Positions 45,417 to 58,659 are shown, counted from the first letter of the stretch. The stretch: DNA of 64,000 nucleotides from Siphonodentalium dalli (GCA_032622095.1 CP136069.1:120952126-121016125), one strand, 5' to 3'. Notes: generated from the letters alone by a model not told the origin. Numbers and translations: made by a program.

Positions 45417-45632
45417 AAAACAGTGACAATGGAAAGTACTTACCAGAGCATATGACGCCAATGTATCAATATTTTGTCAACCAGGCCATTATTGTGTGAT
45501 TACCAGTACATACTTACTCGGAGAGGGGGTTATATTGAGATGTGAAAGGGTCTATCTGCTCTTTCGAGTATGATTCCCGGGGAAGTTTTTAGTTTCTGAA
45601 ATATGTACATGTACCTATTTATGGTATCCGAA

Positions 45633-46075
45633 TCAGTGACGTGGCTACATGGTCTTTGAATGGTGTGTCAACGTTGAATTTCCTCTTGAACCAGACACGT
45701 AACTCCTTCGCGGGTTTCCATTTGCACCCACCCCCCCCCGCTTTGCATTGAAACTTTCCAACCGGCACCCATGCTTTTCAACTGTTGGCAATTTCCAAAT
45801 TGAATAAGACTGGAACATTTCCAAAATGGTGTTCATTTCAGACAACAATTTTTACTAAAAGTTGAAAAGATATGATACCGGAGGTGTAAACAAAAATATT
45901 CCTACTGATTGTTGGAAAATCAGACAAGAAAACTCGTACTTAAAGTTACGAAGTAATGATGTGTCAGACATGAAATTTTCAACTCTTTTCTACAATGACT
46001 CACGTCACAGGGGTTTGAAACGCGCTCCGCTGCCCAGCAATGGGCATACACCCATAGTTGCAAAACAATAATTTC
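45633..46075 (+). repeat. TTCCAACTG-family repeat
   Basis: Head CAGTGACGTGGCTACATGG; then TTTGCACCCACCCCC, CTTTCCAACCGGCACC, CAACTGTTGGCAATTTCC and TTGGAAAATCAGACAAG. It ends near CACGTCACAGG, giving a weak inverted pair with the head. Confidence 0.6.
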
Positions 46076-46237
46076 ATTTTACAAACTTTACATTACGTGC
46101 GTATCATTTTACATTGTTTACGTCAAAGAAGCACGTCATATTGATGCGTTGTGTCAATGTTCACTTGACTGGAGCTGTTGGGAGGAAGTTATTACGTTGT
46201 CACAATAATAATTTCAGCTGTAGTGTAGGCCTATAGT

Positions 46238-48060
46238 CACTGGTGCTCAACTGCTTCCATGCGATCACTTCTTAGCAGTTTTATGTGACATTTCTTAGCT
46301 GATTTTTGTTGACAGTCATAGTCGATTTTTGTACAAAAAACGGTAAGTTTTATCACAATATATCACAATTTGACCGGCTGCCGTTTGCAGTTATTAGCTA
46401 CGGTTAACACTAAACGCTAATGTACTGAAATTGGTATGACAAATATATTTGTTTACACTAAAAGAAACATTGATCACCAAAAATTCACACCATTTTGCGC
46501 AGTTGACTGACAAAATCGTTATTTTTTCTAAGATAAAATAGTTTCGCGACCACCCCATGTGAAATAATACTACACAAGAACGTCCAGTAACGATTTATGG
46601 GTGTTATGTTTCAGATGTTACAAGGATATATGCTATATAGCCAATTTTCGGGCTAACACGTGGGTTTCACTTCTTAGTATCCATGGTTCCACATCTTAGA
46701 TCTGGAAATCATGCAGGTACGGTCCGCGTCTTTGTAATTTCATGACTAAATCCTTTAGCACGTATTACAGGTCGTAACTTTAGTCTGATCATCATAAAAT
46801 TTGTCATGGATGTTAACAATGACATGTAGATGGGAACGAGTCATTTTGAGGTCATTCGGCCAAAAAACATGGCTGCCAGCAGCCATCTTGGATTTTACTC
46901 TTTGCATGACTAGATCCTTTAGCACGGGCTACAGGTCGTACCATTAGTCCTATTCATCATGAAATTTGTCATGGATGTTAACAATGACATGTAGATGGGA
47001 ACGAGTCATTTTGGGGTCATTCAGACAAAAAAAACAAGGCCGCCAGCGGCCATCTTTGATTTCAAAATTCAATCCATTAGCACCAGCTACAGGTCGTACT
47101 GTTCGTCTGATCATCATATAATTTGTCATGGGTGTTAATATTGACATGTAGATGGCAACGAGTCATTTTGGGGTCATTCAGCCAAAAAACATGGCCACCA
47201 GCAGCCATCTTGGATTTACTCTTTGTATGACTAAATCCTTTAGCAAGGGCTATGGGTCGTATCTTTAGTCTGGTCATCATGAAATTGCTCATGGCTGTTG
47301 AAATCGGAATGTAGATGGGAAAGAGTCATTTTTGGGTCATTCGGACAAACAACATGGCCGCCAGCGGCCATCTTTGATTTCAAAATTCAATGCATTAGCA
47401 CGGGCTACATGTTATACTGTTGTAATCGCAATTTAATTGACAACTAAACCGGGAATATCGGCTTATATATGTATCAAATGTTACGTAGAATATTGCTGAA
47501 GATCCTAGTGGTCGTAGAAAATCATACAAAGTAACTAGCGCCTTAATGTGACACGAATTTGGCTGTAGAATAGCAATAGATAGTTTGTGAATCAGCTGAG
47601 AAATGAAACCACTAAGAAGTGATCAGAAACTGAAAGTCGGCTAAGAAATGGAACATTTTGGAGTGAATTTACAAGCCAGTTTATGCTGTTTGTGTGTATG
47701 TATAATTAGGGCTACCTGGCGAAGATTTTCCGACAGTTTCAATTTAGTATACTGAATGGTTCGGAAGCAAAATGACTCGATAGTTCCCCATTGGATTAAC
47801 ATGGGAATACAGATAAATGTCAGAAATAACGTATAAAGGTAATCATAAACCATCTATCCACATTGCAATTTCATTACGGGGTTTCCAACGATTGGTTGAA
47901 CGGTCGCGAACTCACCTTTTCGCCATTATTTTCACTTTGCCGCTCTTTTAAACTTCTAAAAAAACAATAAAAAATCGATATCGCTGCGGAACCTAATCGA
48001 AACGAAATGGCACATAAAACTGCTAAGAAGTGATCTCATAGGAGCAGTTGAGCACCAGTG
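46238..48060. mobile_element. 1.8-kb DNA element with CACTGGTGCTCAAC termini
   Basis: Terminal inverted repeats of about 48 bp: CACTGGTGCTCAACTGCT... at left and ...AGCAGTTGAGCACCAGTG at right. ATAGT is duplicated outside both (46233-46237 and 48061-48065). The subterminal motif CACTTCTTAG occurs twice on the left (46266, 46668) and twice inverted on the right (47612, 48023). The interior is the tandem repeat described separately. CAC-initial ends with 5-bp TSDs recall Transib-type elements, but no transposase is encoded, so that is inference. Confidence 0.78.
46741..47425 (+). repeat. ~160-bp tandem repeat, four copies
   Basis: Units are marked by ATCCTTTAGCAC/ATCCATTAGCAC at about 46750, 46914, 47070, 47237 and 47390. 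Each contains TTTGTCATGG.TGTTAA, ACATGTAGATGGGAACGAGTC and CATGGC.GCCAGC.GCCATCTT. Copies are diverged by about 10-15%. It lies wholly inside the CACTGGTG element. Confidence 0.85.
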
Positions 48061-48639
48061 ATAGTCGTAACGTTGAGTAATATTAGGATTTATGTATTTG
48101 GTTGGGGTCAATTTGTGTATTGATGCATCCCCCACAAACGACCAATGACTACACAATGGACGTTGTCACTGTATTAAATGCCGCGTGTCCCTAAAACACC
48201 CCCCATAATAGACATGATTAGTTATTATTGGGCGGGTTATTTAACTGTTTGGGGATATGTGGGACGTGGTGGCATGGGGTGGCGACATGCACCACTTTTG
48301 GAAATTTTTAATAATTTTGGCGATACATATGGGGCATTTTTAACCAATAAACAAATATTACCCATTCCATATTTTGTCTGAGGTATTCATATCAATTAAT
48401 TACTTGGCTTGGGGCTCACCAAGCTACCAACTGAAATAGTTTGTTGTTCTAACCAATAGGCCTACATTTAGAGCAGTTTGACAGAAAGGTGGTCTGCTAT
48501 CAACATGCTGTTGTCAAGCCCCCACCCCCGTTGTCCGCACGCCCCTGACAGTAAGGATTTAATATCTGTGACAATGTGGGTTGGAATAAATATGGTAATG
48601 TGTGCAAAAATGGATGTGGCGACAGGGGTTTGAACATTG

Positions 48640-48800
48640 TGGTGTTACCACCCCTCCCCAATTTTTGTCAAACTTTTCAACATTTTGGAATTTTCAATAA
48701 CTTAAATTAATGTCGTGTCAGTCATGAAATGCCTAACTGTTGAACATTTTGGTCAAAGTTAATGGGGCGGGACAACCTTACCCGTATGCTGTCCCTGACA
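48640..48800 (+). repeat. TTCCAACTG-family repeat, 3' part
   Basis: Contains CAACATTTTGGAATTTTC, a GAAATGCCTAACTGTTGAAC stretch and the tail TTTTGGTCAAAGTTAATGG, ending TGCTGTCCCTGACA, which is the complement of the family's CAGGGACG head. Confidence 0.5.
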
Positions 48801-48804
48801 TGAC

Positions 48805-51280
48805 ATTATAGCTATTAAATGGTAGTGTGTTGGATTTCAAACTCAGCATCGAATGGGAGAACAGATGAAACTTGGTCAAGTTGGGAAAACAGATTGGTTC
48901 ACGGGTGGTTGCAATTTACTAGCAACCCCTCAACAAAAGACTTTCTGTCAAAGTCCCTGACGTATTGCCCCCCCCCCCGTTCTCAAACCCCGTTCTGCAT
49001 ATCCATTCCGATCTGTCACCAAATGCTGAGATTTATTATAAAGCAAGTTTTCAAACCGCTGATTAATATTCATCGTACTAGTAAATGGGCATTGAAACAC
49101 AAACGGTCTTTATCGTTGATGATACTGCTGACAACAATTCAAAACCTGCTAAAATAATTACTCGATATCTTGCGAATTTACTAATATGTTCGGTCTCATA
49201 TTTGCTGGGGGAAATTTCCAATGAGCAGAAACTTACCATGCACTGGGTCTTGTGGGATCTGTGCAATTTTATTTATGAACTGATTGACAGTTTTGCTAGA
49301 AATTGACACCGACGAGAGTGAGCAGTACGTAGGCTTAGCGAGTTTTGAGAATCCGTGACCAATTGGTTGATTGAGACGATCCTGGGTATTGGGTATATAA
49401 GATACCTGCTGTTCTCAGAGATATTCATGAGTTGAGAAAAACTTCGCGCGCGCATAGCACCTCCGCCTACCGGCGTCGGTGTCATCAGCACGTGCTCAAG
49501 TCCTTCCAACTCACGAATTCCTCGAGACCAGTATATGTAACGATTACGTACCACGTGCAAAGGTATGGTACCTATAGATACTATCGGGAACCGTTCGAAT
49601 AATTAAAGCACCATATGCATACATATTTTATATATATTATTGGCAACCGGTCAAATAATTAAGGTACTTTCGTGCATGCAAATGCATGTAGGAATTTCCC
49701 GGATTGGTCTGGTTCTTATATATCAAGATGTGTACAGTATGTGACAATGTCAAGCTGCACACATAAAATGTATTGGGCTAACGTTATTCTGTTTCTTTCA
49801 GGACTTATTTACTTGCTATCCTGTTTCTGAATCTGGTTATTTTGTGTATAAGCTACGGTACTATATACAAGCGGATTCGATCAAAGATTACTCGTATGTC
49901 GAAACCATCAACGGCTTGGGGATATGAACTTACATGTACAGTATTCCAGCATGGTCTATATCGTGTTGCACATCGTTATATTGTGAATATTATTGCACGA
50001 CTGACACCATCGCGACCGACATAACACCATGTACGACATGAATTAGTCAGTTTATGGTTATTCACTTGGATGGAAATTCTTACTTGTCCTGTGTTGTGCA
50101 TTCAATCAGATGCACACAAAAAACTCGGCATTCATCGGTTTATCGATAATCGACACTGAAATGATGATGTGTGTTAATCTTGTTGTGGCAGTTATACATC
50201 TGATACATCAGTTATTAATAACGTAATGATAACCTATGAAAATGGTAAATTCCAGATATTCAAGGAGGTGAATATAAAATGGTTTCTCTCGCGATATGAT
50301 TTCTTCAGAAGAATTGTCAATCAATGTCCTACAAAACAGTTGCTTCATACAAGCCAAGTTCATGCATACATATATGCATGAGCCATGAGTACACTGAATC
50401 CAGTTCATGACGGATCATGGAATGGTGGAAATATTATATTTCATATAATATGTTGGGTTTTGTATACATAAATTAATCTTTATGGATCCATGGGTTTAAT
50501 TTCTCCCAGATAAATCATTCCAACATATGCAACAAGCGGCATACATATGTGCATAGATACAAATAAGCTTAGTAATTGCTCATTTCATAATATGTCAACA
50601 GATAAAATTAATTGCTGTACATGCATGTATTGAATTTATATACTCAGAATCTACCATATCATGGACTAATTAGAAAACGGATTGCAAAAACGCGATATTC
50701 TTTCTTATGTGACATTTTATATCACCATGCACAGAGTTCCCTCTATATAATAGCACTGGTACGTAAATGAGCAATTACTAGGTTTAATTGAATCATATGT
50801 ACTTTGAGCCGTATCAAATTTTGCACATCTACATCAGATCACCCTCCAGAATAATGATGTTCGAAGAAGATATAACCTGACCAAAATTTAAAGCCACATA
50901 ATGTTTGAATATTTTGTTCCCAACATTATCGAGAGCACAAAATCGCAAATTAAGCTGAAATAAACACATTTCTTTTGTATGGTAAAGGGATATATAAGCT
51001 AACAAAAATATGTAGCATTTTCGATAACTTTATTCAGGAGACCAATAACAAATATTTTTCTTTAGAGTGAGTAGATGGTCAAGATTCTTAAAATCAACAA
51101 CTAATGACATGTCATTTTGTCTTTATTTAAATCGGCATACAATTTTTTTCTATATATGTTTCATTTTCTTCTGGTTTTATATTTGTGAATTTGAATGTTA
51201 TTTCCAATTATAATACTTTGAAGTTGCAAACATTGTGTGGGACTTTAAATTTATTGGTATGTTGTATCTCATCGGATGTT
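48805..51280. other. No supported gene
   Basis: A 112-codon frame at 48819-49157 is interrupted in composition by a C-run and matches nothing I know. 49085-49306 has a plausible-looking but unrecognised frame. No splice-bounded domain or repeat boundary was found. Confidence 0.35.
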
Positions 51281-51344
51281 AATTTTATAAGGACGCCCTA
51301 ATGTGAGGGGAATCGTCCCTACGAATGGAGCCTCGATCCGTCCC

Positions 51345-52025
51345 TGTCAATGCCCAAACACAACGTTGGCCCAACGTTGCCCCAACGTCGTATTGTTAGT
51401 GGAATTCACCGTTGATTCGACGTCGTTTCAACGTCGGGTGCCCGACGGCGCACCAACGTCGGCTCGACGTCGAACCACCGTCGAGTCGACGACGAGATCC
51501 GACGCCGAGCCAGCGGCAACAGCCATAGTTGGCACAACGTTGGATTCCAACTTTGATAGAAATGACGTTGGCCCAATATTGGCCCAACGTCGTATTATTA
51601 GTGGAATTCACCGTTGGTTCGACGTCGTTTCAACGTCGGGTGCCCGACGGCGCACCAACGTCGGCTCGATGTCGAACCACCGTCGAGTCGACGACGGGAT
51701 CCGACGTTGAGCCGACACCGAGCCAGCGGCAACAGCCATAGTTGGCACAACGTTGGATTCCAACGTTGATAGAAATGGCGTTGGCCCAACGTTGGCCCAA
51801 CGTCGTATTATTAGTGGAATTCATCGCTGGTTCGACGTCGTTTCAACGGCGGGTGCCCGACGGCGCACCAACGTCGGCTCGACGTCGAACCACCGTCGAG
51901 TCGACGACGGGATCCGACGTCGAGCCGACACCGAGCCAGCGGCAACAGCCATAGTTGGCCCAACGTTGGATTCCAACGTTGGCCCAACGATATAAATGAC
52001 GTTGGCCCAACGTTGGCCCAACATA
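51345..52025. repeat. AACGTTGG-rich ~213-bp tandem repeat
   Basis: About 3.2 units. Each has TTGGCCCAACGTTGGCCCAA, CGTCGTATTATTAGTGGAAT, many ACGTCG words and GAGCCAGCGGCAACAGCCAT. The middle unit starts about 213 bp after the first, and similarly for the third; the first unit lacks 12 bp. Self-complementary AACGTT and TCGACG words make it hairpin-rich. Open frames on both strands reflect the repeat. Confidence 0.85.
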
Positions 52026-52039
52026 GGTGTGCTATATGG

Positions 52040-55000
52040 ATAGGTGAACAGCATCTGGGGTCCGTACTATTACTCACTAAGTTTGTAATTTCAGCGTTCT
52101 TTGGTAATTTCCTAAGTTTGTAAAGCGGGAATTGTGTTCTATAGTATACTCGACTAGATATATCTTACGAAATTAGTTGCACGTGTATTGGAATTTAACA
52201 CCATAGTCGATTTCTTTGCTTACATCATACGTCGACGTGAAATGACTTATTTGTGAACGTCTCGGTGAGTCATCATTAGCATAGATCTATGTCGAGGGTG
52301 AACCGCTTGCTTTTAGGGGCGAATGGAGTGCTCGAAAACTCCATCCTTTTGTTATTCTATAGTACTAGAATGATCTACCTTGTCCAGTCTGTATTACCAT
52401 GGTATATAGTGATTATAAAAAATATAAACTTGGGGGCAATTGCAAAACAATTCAGGTGCATATTATGACGACAAGAACCCCAAATAAATATGTCTACGAC
52501 ACCGGACAGCCCCCGAAGCAATCGCAAGGGAGAATACTCAAGAAGGATGTATCAAGAAGGACGTGTCTCAACTGGTCAATCGATGGCGATCGTAGCATTA
52601 CGTGTACATCGAATACATCCCGGCGGGAGTGGATATGCGCAAATGAGTAATCGGCTTTATATTCCAGTATCACGTTGCGTCCCGCGGGGACCCGTTGTGT
52701 GGACCACAGACATGGTTATTGTTAGACACATGTTAGAAACCCGCATTGGTTAATTTGTTAACAATAAATATGACTTCTTGGTCTGATTTGCCATCTCTAA
52801 TTTAAACCCGGGTTCCAGAATTCCCTCGGTATTGGAACAAATGAATTTGAAAGCCATTGTGTTTTGAATGTTTAATGGTACACTAGGCGCCAATGACACT
52901 CTTAAAAATAGAACTTAAAGATCGCTTTAAGCATACATTGGAACGATTGAACTTCAAAAAGTATGTTTTATATGCGTAAGTTGGTAGTATAGGGACACCA
53001 TAAGTCAATACATACAAGAACTACCGTTATACATACAATCCGTATATGGACGATGAAAAAACTCACTTACCAGCTGTTCTCGATAGTCCGCACACAGTTG
53101 AGCAAAACGCTCTTTATTTTCACCATATCAATACTATATTGACCATTTAAATTTCATGACTTCAAAACCTTTTTCCGTGAGATATAAGTCCGCATATATA
53201 ATATAAAACTATTGCATTTATTTATAGTCTAGACGTGTTTACTTAAACATTATTTGTGCAGAAAAGCAGGAGTCGGGGTGATTTTACATAATATAACAAT
53301 ATGAACCAGGGTATCTGGCCATTTTTCATGTCTTTGACCTTAAAAAATGCTAAATAAAATGGCTGCCAGAGGATTCATAATGTCACAAATAAATCGCTGT
53401 TCGCCAATTTAAATCGGGAAATGTTTACACATTTAAACACATGTATGTATTTTTATTATGAAATGACATTATCTGACTTTTTGATGCCACACTTGTTACT
53501 CATTATCAAAGGAGCCTTCCAAATTGGCGACAGCAGTGGAACATTTCATTATCTTCTAACTCGTATCTACCGGTTCAGCGTTTGGTGTTTTGAAATGGTG
53601 GCAAATTTTTAATTATATATCATATAATTGATGAAAACCACAACCTAAAAAAAACGCCATGTGTTAGAATCCAGAAGAGGTGTAAGAGGATAGGAGCAGA
53701 GGTTGAAGAACTCAAGTAGATAGATGAGAAAAATTATTGCTGAAGAAAGTTGCGTCGCAGCTCGACCAGACATGATAGCTCTGATCAAGAATGGGTGTCA
53801 ACATGGCGCCAAGATATAGGAAATGTTAGATTATTCATGACATTATCCTGTCTTGTATTGTGATTGATGCTCATAATACCATAATTACACCCCCGTATTC
53901 TTTAACAAATGCCTTGTTCGCTACAACACATTTTGCGATTTTAGTGCTCCTTCGCCAAGAAATATCGGAATTATTTTCAGGAATTGGATCTAAATATGAA
54001 AAGCTTTTGAAATAATTTTGCATGGTATTTGGTGTCAGAGGTGACTGTTGTTTCGTGGTGAACTATTATCAATGTGTCACAGGGGAAATTATTGCAAAAG
54101 TCCAACACTTTTGCTTCCAAAATGGCAACCGGAATTTGAAACATTTGCTAATTATTTTACTTACACTCCGGCATTGTGTGAAACAGGTAGCATACTGTGA
54201 TCAAGTTATTATACCAATCACCAATCATTATGTCTAATAATTCAAACAATTATTCACGATATCACTGGAGTATCAGCCTAATACAACTGAAACTAAGGGT
54301 GGATGTAACTCCCCCCACAATATTTTTGGTTTCTCGCAATATTTGACTAGGTTAATTTTTTTATTTCAGTTCAACTCGGTTAAAATATGACCAAAGAAGT
54401 TACGATCTCAAATGATAACCCAAGTCAAGTCCATTCCAATTATTAATATCAATATCATAACTGATTATTTGTATCCAATAACACCGTCAATATTGTGGAT
54501 ATAATAGATAGTCAACATAATATAATCTGAACCATTGACTCAGCTGCGACTAGGGTGTATTATGGATATATAGATGAATGGACGTAGATTTTGTCCATTG
54601 TTTATTTAAATTCAGAACAGTTCCTTTGTATTTGCCATTTCGGCGCATGGTATTACTGAAAGTGAAATCGAATATTGTTCAGAATGGATTTTTGAAGTTA
54701 TAGTAATATATTTAAGAGAAATTAAACTAGACACCAATTGCTTTCATTTGATCCTGGTCGGATATATGCAGTTCACCGGAACAATAGATGACTGGTATGA
54801 CAGGAAGAAGACTGCAACGGAATCCAATCGATGTTTAGTGATCCACTTTTTCTGGATATTTTATGATGCGGATACAATTGCGATGTATATTCATGTCCGT
54901 TTACACGTTTTACGACAAAGGGTGAACTTGGCAATGAATGTATATCCAATACTGGAAGCAACGAGCGGTGTTCAAAATGGGATTTAATTTTGCCATAAGA

Positions 55001-55900
55001 CCTTTCACTATTGGATGACACGTCTATGCAAACAAATTATGCAGTCAACATGAAAATGTTGTAATATACAATATATCAATAGTTGTTACAGAGGTTATTA
55101 TGATACACAATAATGCCAAAGATGTACTGGAAAGTCCAATGGCAGCGTTTATTTTTCCAGCGTACACTTAACAGAGAAATGTCCCTGACATTGAGTATAT
55201 ATAGTGGGAATTGCTCATAAATTTTCTCGCTGAAACAAATAACTCCAGCATAGCCGGAGTAAGATGATAACGGAGGCATATTTATTAGCAATAAAATAAC
55301 ATATGTCATGTGCGGCATGAAACATTATAACTACATATTCATAAACAGACACAAATGAATAACAAAACAGACCTGAATTAGAATAAAACATCTGGCATTA
55401 ATATTTTCGAATCGGAGTAAAGAGTATCCCCAAAATCCTCACTATTTTCTCACCGGGTGTACCTGATTTGTATCATGCTCATTAATTCCGATTCAATTTC
55501 AATTTATTGGTATTCTGATCATCAAAATATATATAACATAAACACATTGCAGATATCGATGCAAATATAAATTGTTGCATGCGGATGCACATGTGGATAT
55601 AATATATAGTTGTGTACAGCAATAGGGTCTTGATCTGTATATAATTATATTTATCTGATAAATATATAGGGTTATTGTTATTGAGCGACGTTATTGGTTT
55701 CGTGTTCGGTTATTGGATATGGACATTGAATAGTTATATAGGAATTAAACCTCAACATGACTCAGATTGTAGTACTTTTGGCGCATTTCGTATGCATAAT
55801 GATAATTTTCTCAATGTTTTCTTGTTGTGAATTCTGAAAAGTGTGGCTAATTTCATTACATTTTCCCCTCTTATAGAAATATGGCTAAAGATACGTTTCT
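52040..55900. other. Mostly unrecognised DNA
   Basis: A TAAAGAGCG-motif copy is present on minus near 53075-53135 (AAACGCTCTTTATTTTCACC on plus). No gene is supported. The short frames at 52399-52753 and 54748-54987 show no recognisable domain. Confidence 0.35.
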
Positions 55901-55913
55901 CGCAGTTATCTAA

Positions 55914-56716
55914 AGCCCCGGTTCCATATCCCCGATTTCCCACCCCGAATGTTCCCGAATGACTCCCGAATCATAATTTTGCAAAAATCGTGGAGTAAGT
56001 TCGGGACAAGTCGGGACAGTGAATTTTTACCCCCGAACATGATCGGGGATATCGGTGCTATCGGGATCGATTCGGGACAATTCTGGACTCGCTCCCGACA
56101 GTTTTGAAATGTTCAAAACTATCGGGAACCAAGCCGAATCGCTCCAGAATTGTCAATCATCGGGAGAAATTCGGGAGCAATTCGGCACCTATTCTGGAGT
56201 AGTCGGCAGTATTCGGCAATATTCGGGTGGATATTCTGGAGTAGTCGGCAGTATTCGGTATGTTATTCCCGAATTCGCCATGTGTGGCTGCTTTTATACT
56301 GAGATCCGGTGTATCTGCAAAATTCGGCATCGATTCGGGACGTTCGGCAGAAATTGAATACCAATTCGGTATTTATTCGGCATCAATTCGGTACCAGTTC
56401 GGCATTGATTCGGGGTATTCGGCAACAATTCGGTGTAAGTCGGTAGTAATCTGGGCAATTCGGCAGCCACTCGCACGAAATTTCGGTATCAGTTCGGGAT
56501 AATTCTTGATCATTCGGGAAGAAATTCGGAAGCATTCTGGAATACACGGCAATGTTCGGGACGATTAAATTTTGTCATAATCCGGCATCAGTTCGGCGGC
56601 TTTTTGGAATAAAACTCGTCCAGAATTATCTCGAATGCTGCCGATTTGGTCTGGTCCCGAATTGGTGCCGAATATACTAATTCGGGACAGAAAATCGGGA
56701 ATATGGAACCGGGGCT
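55914..56716. mobile_element. PIF/Harbinger-like element filled with ATTCGG repeats
   Basis: Inverted ends AGCCCCGGTTCCATATCCCC (left) and, complemented, AGCCCCGGTTCCATATTCCC (right), about 27 bp with two or three mismatches, are flanked by TAA on both sides (55911-55913 and 56717-56719). Three-base TWA duplications are the PIF/Harbinger hallmark. The interior is a dense field of ATTCGGGA/ATTCGGCA words and their complements, with no transposase. Confidence 0.85.
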
Positions 56717-56724
56717 TAAGTTCG

Positions 56725-58615
56725 TTGCAGTGTAAAATTATGTGGTACCCTTGTGAGAAAACCAAAGGCCGTATACCATATAGCTATAGTTAGATGTGTA
56801 AGTTACAATGTGTGGAAGCACACAGGCATATACTGTCCATATCCTGACTATATTACTTTCTATCACATTCAGACACTGGGACACGGCGCTTGCATTCCCT
56901 CTTAATTAATTAATTCGGTATTTTAGCTGGCAGTTTATCACTTATAGGATATCTGGGCTGGAAAACCAATGGATAATTTTCCTTCTCATTTCCGCCACAA
57001 GGTTCCGCCCATTAGCTTCTGGAAATGTCACTAGAATCGCAGAAGCCATTTACATTAAAACATTATATCAATTCGGGTTAGTCCACACGGAAACGCAGCA
57101 CTGAAGTAATATATACATTAGCCCAATTTATCTTAAGTTAGGAATATATGTTAAAAATCGACAATTTTGGTTGTGATTACACAAGCGTTAATTTTTGAGA
57201 CGTACACAGCAAACTTAGCATGTCTCGTTCATCAAATTCAACTTGTGAGCGATTACAGGGCCAAATTTAACAATTCGTGTGTTCCGGTCGTAATTGCTAC
57301 GGACATGTCAGATAAAGAAATTAGTTCTGATCGTTTTGAAATGGATTTAACGTTGGCGGTAATTCATTCCACCAGACTGTTTTAAACTGATAAGTTATGC
57401 TACTTTTTTCAGCGTAATTAGTTTGAGCCCATAATGTTCTTTGTGAAATGTAATACCATATGCTTTGAAATCATATGTATGTTGTTCAGACGAGCCAGGG
57501 GGCCAAACGATTGTGTTTATTCGTTGATAGTAAAGAGCGGGTCATAATTTGTCACCATGACCACACAACAATAATTGATCTAAGAGTGAAAGATAGTTCG
57601 TTTTAACTTCAGGTCGCCATTTTCGGTCGCAATCTCTGTAGCGAATACCAACTAACCCCTAACAGAAGCAGTGTCATATAGTTTCACAAACATTTACAGC
57701 ACATACATGTATACACTTCACCCCGATAATTTATAGACTAAACAGACTTACTACTTATCAGAGAACTACGGCCATATTTGACGCCATTATTGCCAAGTAT
57801 TCCATGTTAACATTGTATGATCGCTGGCGGCATTATAAAGGATAGAATGAGTGGAGTTTAATTATATCCAGTACAGATGCAGGGTGTCCTAACAGTCATT
57901 GAACTATACCTGTTCTGTGTTGATTTTAATGACAACCGAATAGACATTGGTCTTCTGATGTAGCCAATTTAGGCTGAACGTGTGGTAATGACGATAAATT
58001 ATCAACATTGAGAAACAGTCCCCCTCGTGGTAATTTGGTTGCTTGAAATTACCCATAAACTTGTTGAATAAAAAAAACCTTTGGTGGCCAATCAGTTGTG
58101 AAATTTGATGCCGCGTTCTTTGGTGAATCAGAAGGGGTTGGAATCCAATATTTTGGCATCTAAATACATAAATAAGTAGTTAGTTAACATTGCCAGTTGA
58201 AAACAAATCCAGAATTTACCATAAGTTCAAAATAGAAAAGTTCGATCTTTGAGATATGAGTGAGAAAAAAAGTCGTTTCTGCCAAATCCCGGTCGCCATT
58301 TTGGACGCCATCTTGGGTTGAGAGTACCAACTTCCTTCACAAGAGGTAACATATTGTCATACCATCACATACATTATACCAGTGTATACAGCTGACGATT
58401 CAATTTGCGCGAGAAACGATATATTCCTGGATTTTTAAATCTTCAATCTTGCCTTTTTGGTTTCGCGATTTTCAAGATCAAAGACACTGAATCGGTATGA
58501 CAACTCTGGCTCATTCAGTTTACCTGAATTATGTGAATTAACCTTACTTTTCTGCGAAAATGCCGTTAAATGTCTTATTTTTGAGAACATTCGTCTGGAC
58601 TAGTATAGGCCTATA
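56725..58615. other. No supported gene
   Basis: One frame at 57167-57385 contains YTANLA, a word also found in ionotropic glutamate receptors, but nothing around it fits. A TAAAGAGCGGG word lies at 57530. The rest is unrecognised. Confidence 0.35.
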
Positions 58616-58618
58616 TAT

Positions 58619-58622
58619 ATAG

Positions 58623-58655
<33 letters not shown>
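58619..58655. repeat. (TA)n microsatellite
   Basis: A run of TA dinucleotides directly before the higher-order tandem array. Confidence 0.9.
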
Positions 58656-58658
<3 letters not shown>

Positions 58659-58659
58659 T

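Noticed and set aside
48819-49157. 112-codon open frame as a gene
   Set aside because: It crosses a homopolymeric C-run next to a TTCCAACTG repeat and has no recognisable domain or splice context.
51303-51995. Repetitive protein encoded by the AACGTTGG array
   Set aside because: Long frames exist on both strands because of palindromic words, and unit length changes shift frames between units.
57167-57385. Ionotropic glutamate receptor exon (YTANLA)
   Set aside because: Only six residues match. The preceding hydrophobic segment lacks the expected aromatic pattern, the following residues do not fit, and there are no convincing splice sites.
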